Below are positions 52,860-61,987 of a stretch of DNA of 64,000 bases, piece after piece (position 1 is the stretch's first letter; every line of letters starts with the position of its first letter). Position numbers and translations under genes: made by a program. Source of the DNA: QHXQ01 sp045807745 (GTDB lineage: Bacteria > Acidobacteriota > Blastocatellia > Pyrinomonadales > Pyrinomonadaceae); contig JBJMGT010000043.1 of the NCBI GenBank assembly GCA_045807745.1, forward strand, positions 62,001-126,000, written 5' to 3'. The notes under the pieces were generated by a model. That model searched no databases, was not told the DNA's origin, and worked only from the letters and a program-made list of their open reading frames with translations.

Positions 52860-53456
52860 ATGTTCAAACTTGAGGCGACAGGCGACCTGCTGGGCATTAC
52901 AGGGCAGAGTCCGATAGTCGCAGCGCCTATGACTGAAGCCCCCGTTGAAGTCGCGCTGGTCGAGGCCGTGCGCGGCGGCGACCAAGACGCCTTTGGCCGG
53001 CTCTACCATGCCTACTCACGCATGGTGCACGGCATCCTGCTGGCGCGCGTGCCTTACGGCGAAGTGGACGATCTCGTGCAGGACGTTTTTTTAACGGTGC
53101 TGCGCAAGATCGACAGTCTGCGCGACGCCGAACGCTTTGGCCCCTGGCTCGCGATGATCACGCGCAACCGCGCGATGGATTATCACCGCCGCAAACGCGA
53201 GACGGACGAGTTGCCCGACACACTCGCCCAGCATGCCACGCCGCAGGCCGAGGCGAATGAAGTGCTCGACATCATCCGCGAGCTGCCGGAAGCCTATCGC
53301 GAGCCGCTGATCCTGCGGTTCGTCGAAGGCATGACGGGGCCTGAGATCGCGGAGCGCACAGGGTTAGCGCCCGCGTCTGTACGCGTCAACATACATCGCG
53401 GCATGAAGCTGCTGCGTGAGCGCATGCAAGTGGTGGGTTACGGGAAGGAGCAGTGA
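52860..53456 (+). CDS. ECF-type RNA polymerase sigma factor
   Basis: A 198 aa sigma-70-family factor. Region 2 is DAFGRLYHAYSRMVHGILLA to DDLVQDVFLTVLRKI, and region 4 is LPEAYREPLILRFVEGMTGP followed by IAERTGLAPASVRVNIHRG. It directs polymerase to a special set of promoters and is probably held by the next gene's product. ATG 52860 has GAGG nearby; ATG 52929 is an alternative start. It heads a run of six same-strand genes to 57949. Confidence 0.95.
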   Translation: MFKLEATGDLLGITGQSPIVAAPMTEAPVEVALVEAVRGGDQDAFGRLYHAYSRMVHGILLARVPYGEVDDLVQDVFLTVLRKIDSLRDAERFGPWLAMITRNRAMDYHRRKRETDELPDTLAQHATPQAEANEVLDIIRELPEAYREPLILRFVEGMTGPEIAERTGLAPASVRVNIHRGMKLLRERMQVVGYGKEQ

Positions 53457-53462
53457 AGTTTT

Positions 53463-54095
53463 ATGAGCGACTATCTGTGGGACAAGTCGGGCGAGCCGGA
53501 AGAGGACATTGAGCGTCTGGAGCAACTGCTTGGCACGCTCCGCTACGAACCGCGCCCGCTCAAACTGCCGGAGGACTTCAGCGCGCGCGCTGCGCGCAAC
53601 TCCTTTCGGCCGCAACAACGGCCATTCCGGTGGCAACGGCTCGCCGTCGCCGCCTCGCTCCTCCTGACGCTGCTTGCCGGCGCATGGCTGATCATGTCGC
53701 AGCACAACAAGGGCGTGCAGGAGGCGACCAAAGCACCACAACAGATCGTCGCGCCGCAGCCGAACGAACAAGCGCCACAGCAAACCGCGATCGTGAATAA
53801 CGCGAACGAACAGTCCGCGCCTAAGCAGAAAGAGACGACTGTCATCGAGCAGCGTGTTAACTATCAACCCCACAAGCGCGTCTCTACTCATGTCGGCGCA
53901 AACGCAAAACGGCACGCGCCGCGAGAGTTGAAAACTAGGCCGCAGGAACAGCTTGCGAGTACGCCGATGACGCCGGAGCAGAAACAGGCGACGGAGCAAC
54001 TGCTGCTCGCTCTGCGCATCGCCAGCGCCAAGTACAACTACGCGCAACGCGAGTTGCAGGAAGCCAGCGCCATGCGCCAGCCGGAGTCGAGATAA
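53463..54095 (+). CDS. Probable membrane anti-sigma factor
   Basis: A 210 aa protein that follows the sigma gene after 6 bp. The N-terminal cytoplasmic part (YLWDKSGEPEEDIERLEQLL) is typical of proteins in this position; one TM helix follows (about 60-78, LAVAASLLLTLLAGAWLIM), then a Gln/Pro-rich, probably periplasmic, region. The zinc-binding HxxxCxxC pattern of classic ZAS anti-sigma factors is missing, so the call depends on gene order and topology. Confidence 0.8.
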   Translation: MSDYLWDKSGEPEEDIERLEQLLGTLRYEPRPLKLPEDFSARAARNSFRPQQRPFRWQRLAVAASLLLTLLAGAWLIMSQHNKGVQEATKAPQQIVAPQPNEQAPQQTAIVNNANEQSAPKQKETTVIEQRVNYQPHKRVSTHVGANAKRHAPRELKTRPQEQLASTPMTPEQKQATEQLLLALRIASAKYNYAQRELQEASAMRQPESR

Positions 54096-54118
54096 ATTTG
54101 TTTGGGAGTAACGCCATT

Positions 54119-54760
54119 ATGAAAAACTTCAACCACGCTTTACTGAAATTACTCGCCCTCGCGCTCATCATCGGCGGCGCGCATCAAGCGGCGCAGGCGC
54201 AAGTACACTACCCGGCGCAATTGCAGATCGACAGTCTCGAACCGCTCGCCGCCAAGGCGAACCAGATCGTAGACGTGAACCTGCCCGAATCGCTGTTAAA
54301 GATAATTCCCATCACGGTGTTCGATAAGAGTACCGACCCCGACGTGAAACAACTCAAGGACATCGTCGCCGGGCTGAAGGGCGTCTACGTCAAGAACTTC
54401 GAGTTCATCAACGAGGGCGAGTACACGCAGGCGGACATCGCGCCGATTCGCGCGCAGTTGAAAGCGCCGGGCTGGGCGCGCTTCGTCAACGTCATCAATA
54501 AGCGGGACGGGCGTAACATCGAGGTTTATCTGATGACCGCGCCGCAGGGCGCGCGCGTCGAAGGCTTAGCCATCCTTGCCGCCGAGCCGAAGGCGCTCAC
54601 GGTCGTCAACATCGTCGGCATCATAGACATTGAGAAACTCTCGAAGCTCGAAGGGCAGTTCGGCATCCCCGACCTCGACATCGAAGAGGCGAAGCCGGAC
54701 GAGAAGAAGCCGGAGAAGACTCTGCCCGCCGTGCCCGCGAAACAGTTCAAGAAGCCTTAA
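54119..54760 (+). CDS. Exported DUF4252-like protein
   Basis: 213 aa with a signal peptide (about 1-27). The mature protein resembles DUF4252: DSLEPLAAKANQIVDVNLPE, GLKGVYVKNFEFINEGEYTQ and VYLMTAPQGARVEGLAILAA. Family members are small exported or lipoprotein-like proteins, often encoded with ECF sigma factors, whose function is unknown. Start ATG 54119 has GGGAG upstream. Its relative follows next. Confidence 0.85.
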   Translation: MKNFNHALLKLLALALIIGGAHQAAQAQVHYPAQLQIDSLEPLAAKANQIVDVNLPESLLKIIPITVFDKSTDPDVKQLKDIVAGLKGVYVKNFEFINEGEYTQADIAPIRAQLKAPGWARFVNVINKRDGRNIEVYLMTAPQGARVEGLAILAAEPKALTVVNIVGIIDIEKLSKLEGQFGIPDLDIEEAKPDEKKPEKTLPAVPAKQFKKP

Positions 54761-54776
54761 GCGGAGAGAGGTGACG

Positions 54777-55328
54777 ATGATGCTCAAGAACATCAGCCGC
54801 AACCTGCTGCTTGGCGCGCTCGTGCTCTGCGCCAGCGTGCAACCGCTCCGTGCTGCCGGCGGCGAGGCCGAATATCATTCCGTCGTCAAGCTGGTCGAGT
54901 CTTACTACCACGTTAAGCACAAAGGTGTACCGATGCTTGCCAACTTGGGGCTGAAGGCGGCGAAGGTCGTCTCCTCAGACGTGCGCCGGGCGCTGCGCTT
55001 CGGCGATTTCAAGCTGGCGTATTTCGAGGATCAGGACTTCACGACGCGCGACGGCTTCAGCGAATTTCACCGGCTGCTGCGCCAGACTTTAATCCCCGGC
55101 TGGGACTCGCTCTTAGCCGTGCGCCAGCGCGACGAAGGGTTGACCTACACCTTCGTCAAACCGGACGGCGACAAATTCAAAGTCCTCATCGTCGTCCTCG
55201 CGCAACGCGACGGCACGGTGCTGCAAGTCAATCTCGACCGCGACGAATTTGCCAAGCTCCTGCAAGACCCCGAACAGGAGACCCGCAACATCACGGACGA
55301 AGCGTCTAAAACCGCGAACGATCAATAA
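54777..55328 (+). CDS. Exported protein, possible DUF4252 relative
   Basis: 183 aa with a signal peptide (about 1-27, ending LRAAGG). The middle part (ALRFGDFKLAYFEDQDFTTR, DGDKFKVLIVVLAQRDGTVL) looks like a diverged version of the preceding gene's fold, which suggests duplication. It starts at ATG 54777, after GGAGAGAGG, 16 bp past its neighbour. No catalytic residue is clear. Same likely regulon as the sigma factor. Confidence 0.8.
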   Translation: MMLKNISRNLLLGALVLCASVQPLRAAGGEAEYHSVVKLVESYYHVKHKGVPMLANLGLKAAKVVSSDVRRALRFGDFKLAYFEDQDFTTRDGFSEFHRLLRQTLIPGWDSLLAVRQRDEGLTYTFVKPDGDKFKVLIVVLAQRDGTVLQVNLDRDEFAKLLQDPEQETRNITDEASKTANDQ

Positions 55329-55370
55329 GGGTTAGCCATCTTTCAAATCATTTTAGGAGAGTCAGCAGTC

Positions 55371-56795
55371 ATGAAGATCAGACACGGCATGATCAAGTTG
55401 CTCGGCGCATTTGCGCTGCTTGGTAGTGGCGCGCTGTATGCGCGCGCGCAAGAGGTGGCGGAGGATTCGGTGTTGCGTGTGCGCACGCGCGTCGTGTCGC
55501 TCGATGCGCTGGTGAAGGATAAGAAGTCGAAAGAGCCGATCACCGATCTGAAGTTGGAGAACTTCACCGTGCTCGCCGACGGGCAGCCGCGCAAGCTGAG
55601 CTACTTCACGCGCGAGGGCGACGTGGGGCGCAAACCCTTAGCGCTCACGCTCGTCTTCGATCTCGAACGGCTCGGCGCGGGGCGCTTCCTGCGGCGCACG
55701 GAAATTCTCGCCGCGATGGCGAACGAGTTGGCGAAGCTGCCGCCCAATGATGAAGTGGCGGTCATCGTGCTCGATCCGGGCGGCGTGGACGGCAAACGTG
55801 AATGGCTAACGAAGTTCACACGCAACCGCGCGGCCGTTGCCTCGGCGCTGGCAATTGTGCCGACGCTCGTCGGCGAGAGCGCGAGCGAAGCGAACGCGGA
55901 AGATAACGGCGTGCCCGTCGCGCAGACCGCGGACGCCGTCGAAGGCGCGGCCGGCGAAATCAAGCGGACGGCCGCAGAGCAGCAGAAGTCGAACGGCACG
56001 CCGCCCACGGCCGCCGAGATCAAGCGGACGACCGAACAGGCGCAAACCGACGCGGCCAAACAGTCTGCGGGCGACAAGAAGGATAAAGCCAAGGACGGCG
56101 ATAAGGACAGTGAATACGGCGAAGTGGTTGACGTGTTCACGGACAAGGACGGGCACACCGTGCGGCGTATCGTCAAACCGGACGGGCAGATCATGATCGA
56201 GCGCAAGAACGCGGACGGCTCGGTCACGGTGGACATGGACGATTCCGATCTGGCCGCCGCCACTTGGGAGATCAATAAGACCATCGCGAAAGAGCGCCCC
56301 AACTCGCAGGCGGCCGTGGTCTTCGTGACCGACGGCATCGCGCCGATCTTCTATGCGCAGCGCGACTTCATCGCGTCGCGTTTGATCAAGTCGAACGTCA
56401 TCTTCAGCGCGCTCGTCGTGGACATGAAGACGGGCTTTAAGCTCGCGATGCCGATCCTAAAACCGCTCGGCAACTGGGTGGGCTTGAGCATCGCGGGTAG
56501 CGCCCAGCACTTCGCCAAGCAGACGGGCGGCGAAGTCATCAAGGTGCATCGCCCGGCCGATTACGCGACGGGGCTGGCGAAGATCGTCGGCAACCTGACC
56601 GCACGTTACAGTCTCGGCTTCGCGCTCGCGGAAGGTGAGCGCGACGATGGGCAGATGCACCCGCTCGAAGTCCGCATCTCGGCCAAGGACAGCAAGGGCA
56701 AAGAGCGCAAGCTCATGATCAACGCGCGCAAAGGCTACTACATGCCGAAGGACGAAACGGCGGGGCAGGAAGGCACGAAGCCGAACTCGCAGTGA
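55371..56795 (+). CDS. Exported VWFA-related protein (acidobacterial type)
   Basis: 474 aa with a signal peptide. The opening VRTRVVSLDALVKDKKSKEP and FTVLADGQPRKLSYFTRE followed by LALTLVFDLERLGAG is the acidobacterial VWFA-related family (TIGR03436 type). The von Willebrand A domain is interrupted by a charged, Lys/Asp-rich stretch (about 180-290), and resumes at AAVVFVTDGIAPIFY. The MIDAS DxSxS pattern is degenerate (DLERL), so metal binding is doubtful. Function unknown; adhesion or scaffold is possible. AGGAGAG precedes the ATG. Confidence 0.9.
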   Translation: MKIRHGMIKLLGAFALLGSGALYARAQEVAEDSVLRVRTRVVSLDALVKDKKSKEPITDLKLENFTVLADGQPRKLSYFTREGDVGRKPLALTLVFDLERLGAGRFLRRTEILAAMANELAKLPPNDEVAVIVLDPGGVDGKREWLTKFTRNRAAVASALAIVPTLVGESASEANAEDNGVPVAQTADAVEGAAGEIKRTAAEQQKSNGTPPTAAEIKRTTEQAQTDAAKQSAGDKKDKAKDGDKDSEYGEVVDVFTDKDGHTVRRIVKPDGQIMIERKNADGSVTVDMDDSDLAAATWEINKTIAKERPNSQAAVVFVTDGIAPIFYAQRDFIASRLIKSNVIFSALVVDMKTGFKLAMPILKPLGNWVGLSIAGSAQHFAKQTGGEVIKVHRPADYATGLAKIVGNLTARYSLGFALAEGERDDGQMHPLEVRISAKDSKGKERKLMINARKGYYMPKDETAGQEGTKPNSQ

Positions 56796-56860
56796 ACGCG
56801 AAGCGCAAGCACGTGCTGAACGCGTAACATGTCTCGCCCGTGCTAATGTTTAGGTCAGCC

Positions 56861-57949
56861 ATGAGAGGCATCTCCAGACTCATCGTGGTTTTAAGTCTGC
56901 TGCTGTGCGTGTCTGTCGGCGCGCGGGCGCAAGGCGTGAGTGAGCAGACGGCGAGCACCACGCAGCCGGCCGCGCCGGTTGAAACTGAGGCTGTGCCGTT
57001 GGTTGGCGCGGTCAAGTGGCAGTTGAAGACGGGCGGGAGCGTCTATTCGATGCCGGCGCTCGCGAATGGCATCGTCTATTTCGGCAGCTACGATTACAAC
57101 ATCTACGCGGCCGATGCGGACAGCGGGCGCGAGTTGTGGCGCAGCAAGACGGGCGGGCGCGTCATCGGCGCACCAGCCGTCGCGAATGGGGTGGTCTACA
57201 TCGGCAGTCAGGACAACCGGCTCTATGCGCTCGACGCGCAGACGGGCGCGGTCAAGTGGAAGTTCAAGGCCGAGTATGCGATGAGCACGCTGCCGGTCGT
57301 CGCAGGCGATAGGGTCTATGCGTCGGGCACGGACGGCATGCTCTACGCGCTCGACGCGACGACGGGGAAACAAATCTGGGCGTTCGCCGTCGCGCGCGGC
57401 ACACCGACCGCGCCGCTGCTCTTTGGCGACACGTTGATCGTCGGCACAGCGGCCGGCGTGCAAGCGGTGGCCGCGCAGAAGGGTCAGCAGAAATGGTTAT
57501 TCAAGAGCGGCGCGGTCGTCGGTGCGCCGGTCTTGGCTGAAGGCGTGCTCTACTTCGGCACGCTCGCCGGTCGGCTCTACGCGCTCGACGCGGCGACCGG
57601 GCAAGAGAAATGGCATACGCAGGTCGAAGGCGGGTTGCCGTTCTCGCCCGCAGTCGCTGACGGCGCAATCTATTTCGGCGGCATCGCCGGCACGCTCTAC
57701 GCGGCGGATGTGCGCGACGGCCGCGAGCTATGGCACTACGCATCGGAGCAGGGCGTGACCTCCGCGCCCACGGTCGCCAATGCGCTCGTACACTTCGGCA
57801 GCGCCAAAGGTCTCGTCGCCCTCGACGCGCAGACGGGTCGCTCGCGCTGGACGTTTCCCACCAACTCGATCATCACCTCCGCGCCCACCATCCGCGCCGG
57901 TCTCGTCTACTTCGGCGGCTGGGACGGCACACTCTACGCCGTGCGCTAA
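56861..57949 (+). CDS. Exported PQQ-like beta-propeller protein
   Basis: 362 aa with a signal peptide (about 1-25, ending GARAQG). The rest is a seven- or eight-bladed PQQ-like propeller, with blades of the type VYFGSYDYNIYAADADSGRE, VYIGSQDNRLYALDAQTGAV and LYFGTLAGRLYALDAATGQE. BamB-like and quinoprotein-like proteins share this fold; dehydrogenase residues are not visible, so a structural or assembly role is more likely. Starts at 56840 and 56846 are also in frame. Confidence 0.9.
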   Translation: MRGISRLIVVLSLLLCVSVGARAQGVSEQTASTTQPAAPVETEAVPLVGAVKWQLKTGGSVYSMPALANGIVYFGSYDYNIYAADADSGRELWRSKTGGRVIGAPAVANGVVYIGSQDNRLYALDAQTGAVKWKFKAEYAMSTLPVVAGDRVYASGTDGMLYALDATTGKQIWAFAVARGTPTAPLLFGDTLIVGTAAGVQAVAAQKGQQKWLFKSGAVVGAPVLAEGVLYFGTLAGRLYALDAATGQEKWHTQVEGGLPFSPAVADGAIYFGGIAGTLYAADVRDGRELWHYASEQGVTSAPTVANALVHFGSAKGLVALDAQTGRSRWTFPTNSIITSAPTIRAGLVYFGGWDGTLYAVR

Positions 57950-58042
57950 CTTCTCTGCGTTGACACTCTGAAATCCGCGCGGGTATCATCCGACCCGTTC
58001 TCCACGTCAAGTTGTGCGCCCGGAACTCGGTGCTTCGATCCC

Positions 58043-58936
58043 GTGCCGACAGCAAAGCCAGCCAAGATTCGCCGCGTCGGCGTGCTCGTCAAGCCGCACC
58101 AGTCGGCGGCCGTGAAGACGATCTGCCGTCTGCTCGAATACTTGAGCCAGCGCGGCATTGAGTTGGTCGCAGGCCCACGCACCGACAGCGCGCGCATCGA
58201 AGCCGAGACCGGCTGCAAGCTCACCGTCATGGAGCATGAAGAACTGGCCGACTCGGTCGATCTGATCATCGTGCTTGGCGGCGACGGCACGATGATCGCT
58301 GCCGCGCGCCTGCTCGACAAACGCGCCGTGCCGGTCATCGGCATCAACTACGGCAGTCTCGGCTATCTAACGGAAGTGCGCGTCGAAGAGATGACCGCCG
58401 CGCTCGACGCCGCGCTCGCGGGCGACTACCGGCTCGACCGCCGCATGATGCTCCGGGCCGAGTTGACGCGCGGCGACAAACCGCTCCTGCGCAACCGTGT
58501 CTTAAACGACGTGGTCATCAGCAAATCGGCCCTTGCGCGCATCATCGAGATCGAGACGCGACTCGACGGGCAGTTCGTCAACTGCTTTCGCGCCGACGGC
58601 CTGATCGTCTCGACCCCGACGGGTTCGACCGCCTACAACCTCTCGGCCGGCGGCCCCATCATCTATCCATCGATGAACGCCATCGTCATCACGCCCATCT
58701 GCCCGCACACGCTCTCGAATCGCCCGCTGGTCGTGCCCGACGACGTGGCGATCGAGTTGGTCTTAAAGACCGCTAAGGAAGAGGTCGCGCTGACGCTCGA
58801 CGGGCAGGTCGGCTATGTCATGCAGAAAGACGATCGCGTGGTGATTCGCAAGAGCCGCACCACGTTCAACCTCGTGCAGCCGATCCATCGCAACTATTTT
58901 GAAGTGCTGCGCGGCAAACTGCGCTGGGGCAGATAG
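58043..58936 (+). CDS. nadK: NAD kinase
   Basis: NAD kinase phosphorylates NAD+ to NADP+. The 297 aa protein has the diacylglycerol kinase-like motifs IIVLGGDGTMIAAARLL, INYGSLGYLTEV and IVSTPTGSTAYNLSAGGP, and HTLSNRPLVVPD. The start is GTG at 58043. Length and motifs are as in bacterial NadK/PpnK. ridA follows 19 bp later. Confidence 0.96.
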   Translation: MPTAKPAKIRRVGVLVKPHQSAAVKTICRLLEYLSQRGIELVAGPRTDSARIEAETGCKLTVMEHEELADSVDLIIVLGGDGTMIAAARLLDKRAVPVIGINYGSLGYLTEVRVEEMTAALDAALAGDYRLDRRMMLRAELTRGDKPLLRNRVLNDVVISKSALARIIEIETRLDGQFVNCFRADGLIVSTPTGSTAYNLSAGGPIIYPSMNAIVITPICPHTLSNRPLVVPDDVAIELVLKTAKEEVALTLDGQVGYVMQKDDRVVIRKSRTTFNLVQPIHRNYFEVLRGKLRWGR

Positions 58937-58955
58937 CAGACACATAAGGGCCGGC

Positions 58956-59360
58956 ATGACGAGAGAGTTCATCAACCCGGACGCACTGCCAAACTGGGCG
59001 CAGGCTTTCACGCAAGTCGTCGTCGTCGCGCCGGGCCGGACGGTTCACGTCGCCGGTCAGGTCGCGGTGGATAAGGATAAGAACCTCGTCGGCGCGGGCG
59101 ACTTGGGCGCACAGGCGTTGCGCGCATTTGAGAATTTGGCGACGGCGCTCGCGGCCGGCGGCGCGACGACCGCCGACGTGGTAAAGCTGAACATCTACGT
59201 GAAGAATTATCAGCCGACTGACGCCGAAGCGGTCAGCGCGGCGTTGCGGCAATTCTTCCCGCATGAGCGTTTGCCCGCGAGCACATGGCTCGGCGTACAG
59301 TCGCTGGCGCAGGAAGGTTTTTTGATCGAAGTTGACGCGGTGGCCGTGATCGAGCAATAA
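58956..59360 (+). CDS. RidA/YjgF-family deaminase
   Basis: 134 aa of the RidA family, which hydrolyses reactive enamine/imine intermediates of amino acid metabolism. Motifs: VVVVAPGRTVHVAGQVAVD, GAQALRAFENLATALAAGGA and VVKLNIYVKNY, and the ERLPASTWLGVQSLAQEGFL tail. The Arg of canonical RidA near residue 105 is not in its usual context (HERLPAST), so activity on enamines is not certain. Start ATG 58956 with AAGGG upstream. Confidence 0.9.
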   Translation: MTREFINPDALPNWAQAFTQVVVVAPGRTVHVAGQVAVDKDKNLVGAGDLGAQALRAFENLATALAAGGATTADVVKLNIYVKNYQPTDAEAVSAALRQFFPHERLPASTWLGVQSLAQEGFLIEVDAVAVIEQ

Positions 59361-59414
59361 GGCATGCGCAAGCTAATGATCATTTTGTATCGAGCGAGTT
59401 GAACCGGAAAATTT

Positions 59415-60785
59415 ATGGCTGACACAGACAAAGCGGTGGCGCGCAGAATTGACGCGGCGCAGAGTAAGCCTTGGTGGCGGCTGTCTTTGACGACGTGGAT
59501 TATGGTCGGGCTGGTCGTGGGCGGCACGCTCGGCTACGTCTCACCCGCGTGGGGCAACCGCGTCTATTTCCTGCGCGACATCTTCCTGAACCTGATCAAG
59601 TCGATCATCGCGCCTTTGGTCTTCTCGACGCTGGTGGTCGGCATCGCGGGCGGCGGCGATCTGAAGAAGGTCGGGCGCATGGGCGCGAAAGCGCTCATCT
59701 ATTTCGAGATCGTGACGACCCTCGCGCTCTTCATCGGGTTGGGCGTGGTGAACCTCGTCAAGCCGGGCTACGGCGTGCAGCTCTCGGCGGACACGAATGC
59801 GATCCAGTCGATCCAGCAGACGCAGCCGCAGGACTTGGTGCATACCATCGTCCACATCTTCCCCGCGTCGGTCATCGACGCGATGGTGCGCGGCGACGTG
59901 TTGCAGATCGTCGCCTTCGCCGTCATCTTCGCGATGGCGGTCTCGGCGCTCGGTGAAAAGGGGCGACCGATCCTGCGCGCCTGCGAGAGCCTGTCGCAGA
60001 TCATGTTTCGCTTCACGTCCTACGTGATGTTGTTCGCGCCTATCGGCGTCGGCGCGGCGATGGCGCACACGATTGCGACGCAAGGGTTGGGCGTGTTGAA
60101 AAATCTGGGGCTGCTCATCGGCTCGCTCTATCTCGCGCTCGTCATCTTTATCGTCGTCGTGCTCGGCGCGGTCGCGCTCCTCTTCCGCATCCCCCTGGCG
60201 AAGTTCATCAAGGCGGTGCGCGAGCCGGCGACGATTGCGTTCGTGACGACGAGCAGCGAATCCGCCTTGCCGAAAGCGATGGAGGTGATGGAGCGGCTGG
60301 GCGTGCCGCCGCGCATCGTCGGCTTCGTCATCCCGACCGGCTACAGCTTCAACCTCGACGGCACGACGCTCTATCTGGCGATGGCGTCGGTCTTCGTCGC
60401 GCAAGCGGCGGAAGCAACGACGGGGCAGCACATGCCGTTCGGCCGCCAGCTCGTGATGATGCTGACGCTGATGGTCACGTCGAAAGGCGTCGCGGCCGTG
60501 CCGCGCGCGTCACTCGTCATCTTGCTGGCGACGCTCAACACCTTCATGCCCGGCTACGGCGCGCTCGGCGTCGCCGTCATCTTCGGCGTGGACGAGTTGA
60601 TGGACATGGGGCGCACGTGCGTCAACGTCATCGGCAACTGTCTGGCGACGTGCGTCGTCGCGCGCTGGGAGGGCGAGTTCGACGACGAGCGCGCCCGCGT
60701 CTTCGGCACGCCGCAGGAGATTAAGTACGATCTCGCACACGGCGAGCCGGCCTTCGCCGAAGCGGCCGCCGAAGGTCAGACATGA
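59415..60785 (+). CDS. Dicarboxylate/amino acid:cation symporter (DAACS family)
   Basis: 456 aa with about eight TM helices and two re-entrant loops, of the glutamate/aspartate/dicarboxylate:Na+ or H+ symporter family. The hairpin motif TTSSESALPKAMEVMERLG and the unwound helix region GYSFNLDGTTLYLAM are seen, and the GVDELMDMGRTCVNVIGNCL segment binds substrate (Asp, Arg, Asn). It takes up glutamate or C4-dicarboxylates. A terminator follows at 60863. Confidence 0.95.
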   Translation: MADTDKAVARRIDAAQSKPWWRLSLTTWIMVGLVVGGTLGYVSPAWGNRVYFLRDIFLNLIKSIIAPLVFSTLVVGIAGGGDLKKVGRMGAKALIYFEIVTTLALFIGLGVVNLVKPGYGVQLSADTNAIQSIQQTQPQDLVHTIVHIFPASVIDAMVRGDVLQIVAFAVIFAMAVSALGEKGRPILRACESLSQIMFRFTSYVMLFAPIGVGAAMAHTIATQGLGVLKNLGLLIGSLYLALVIFIVVVLGAVALLFRIPLAKFIKAVREPATIAFVTTSSESALPKAMEVMERLGVPPRIVGFVIPTGYSFNLDGTTLYLAMASVFVAQAAEATTGQHMPFGRQLVMMLTLMVTSKGVAAVPRASLVILLATLNTFMPGYGALGVAVIFGVDELMDMGRTCVNVIGNCLATCVVARWEGEFDDERARVFGTPQEIKYDLAHGEPAFAEAAAEGQT

Positions 60786-61138
60786 GCCGAGGACACGCAC
60801 GAGCGACGACCGCGCCGATGTGAAAACGTGCGCCGTTGCTGTACGGGAACAGTGCTAACGGGGCAGCCCGCCGCGACAGGTGCGGCGGGCTGCGCTGCTT
60901 TTGCGGGCGCAAAACGACGATGTGTGTGAGCGCGAGCGGTGCGGAACGCTGAATGCAAATAATCTCTCTCGCTTCGCACAACGGCAAAACATTTCGGTGC
61001 AAGAGCACAAGGGCAGGTCACTGAATCACGTCTCGCGGTCTTTAACTTTGTGACGCAAGCGTGAAGAGTGCGCGATACGAAGTGCACGGGCGCGTGCTGA
61101 AATTCCGCCTTGCGCGCAACTTGAAGAGGGCTTAGGCG
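60786..61138. other. Gene-free stretch with terminator
   Basis: About 350 bp. A strong stem (GCAGCCCGCCGC / GCGGCGGGCTGC, 60863-60893, 7-nt loop) followed by a weak TTTT ends the symporter transcript. The remaining 240 bp should contain the rhomboid promoter; no gene is supported. Confidence 0.6.
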
Positions 61139-61906
61139 ATGTTTCCTATCGGCGACGACAACTCCGACCGCACCATCACACCCGTAGTCAACTACGTGCT
61201 CATTGCCGCGAACATTTTGGTCTTCGTGCTCTTTCAGAACTTAGGCGCGAACGACCGCTTCACCTATGCGTGGTCGGCCGTCCCGCGCGAGATCGTCACA
61301 GGACGCGACGTGGTGACGCCGCCGCGCACGGTCGAGTTTAACGGTGAGACTATTGAACAGCCGGGCTTGCAGCCGACGCCGGGCAGCGTCTATCTGACAC
61401 TCCTGACCTCGATGTTCATGCACGGCTCGATCATGCATATCTTCGGCAACATGCTCTTCCTCTGGATCTTCGGCGACAACTTGGAGGATCGCATGGGGCA
61501 CGTGCGGTATCTCATCTTCTATCTGGTGTGCGGCGTGCTCGCTTCGCTCGCGCACGTCTTCACGACCGTCATGTTCGGGCAGAGCCAGATCGTGCCGAGC
61601 CTCGGCGCGTCGGGCGCGATCTCCGGCGTCTTGGGCGGCTACGTACTGCTGTTTCCCAAGCGCCAAGTGCGCGTGATCATCTTGCGTATGCTGACGACCG
61701 TGCCGGCTTACGTCGCGCTCGGACTCTGGTTCGCGCTTCAGTTAATTGAGGGCCTCGGCCTGCTCGGCGGTGGGACGCAAGAGGGCGGCGTCGCCTACGC
61801 CGCGCACATCGGCGGCTTCATCGCCGGGGTGGTGCTCGTCAAGTTGTTCGACCGCGGCCCCAACACGGGCGGCACGTCGCCCGCACAGTGGTTCGGGCGC
61901 GCTTGA
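61139..61906 (+). CDS. Rhomboid-family intramembrane serine protease
   Basis: 255 aa with six or more TM helices. Catalytic S158 in GASGAISGVLGGY and H223 in AAHIGGFIAGV, with the GNMLFLWIFGDNLEDRMGH motif of the family. Rhomboids cleave membrane proteins near their TM segments, targets unknown here. A 40-residue soluble insert lies between helices 1 and 2. Start ATG 61139. Confidence 0.95.
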   Translation: MFPIGDDNSDRTITPVVNYVLIAANILVFVLFQNLGANDRFTYAWSAVPREIVTGRDVVTPPRTVEFNGETIEQPGLQPTPGSVYLTLLTSMFMHGSIMHIFGNMLFLWIFGDNLEDRMGHVRYLIFYLVCGVLASLAHVFTTVMFGQSQIVPSLGASGAISGVLGGYVLLFPKRQVRVIILRMLTTVPAYVALGLWFALQLIEGLGLLGGGTQEGGVAYAAHIGGFIAGVVLVKLFDRGPNTGGTSPAQWFGRA

Positions 61907-61987
61907 CGCATAAAATTTTTCGCGGGCGGCGCTCAGACGCGTCTGCCCGCCGTCACTTGCATGTTAGTGAACACGGGAGGGAGTGCT

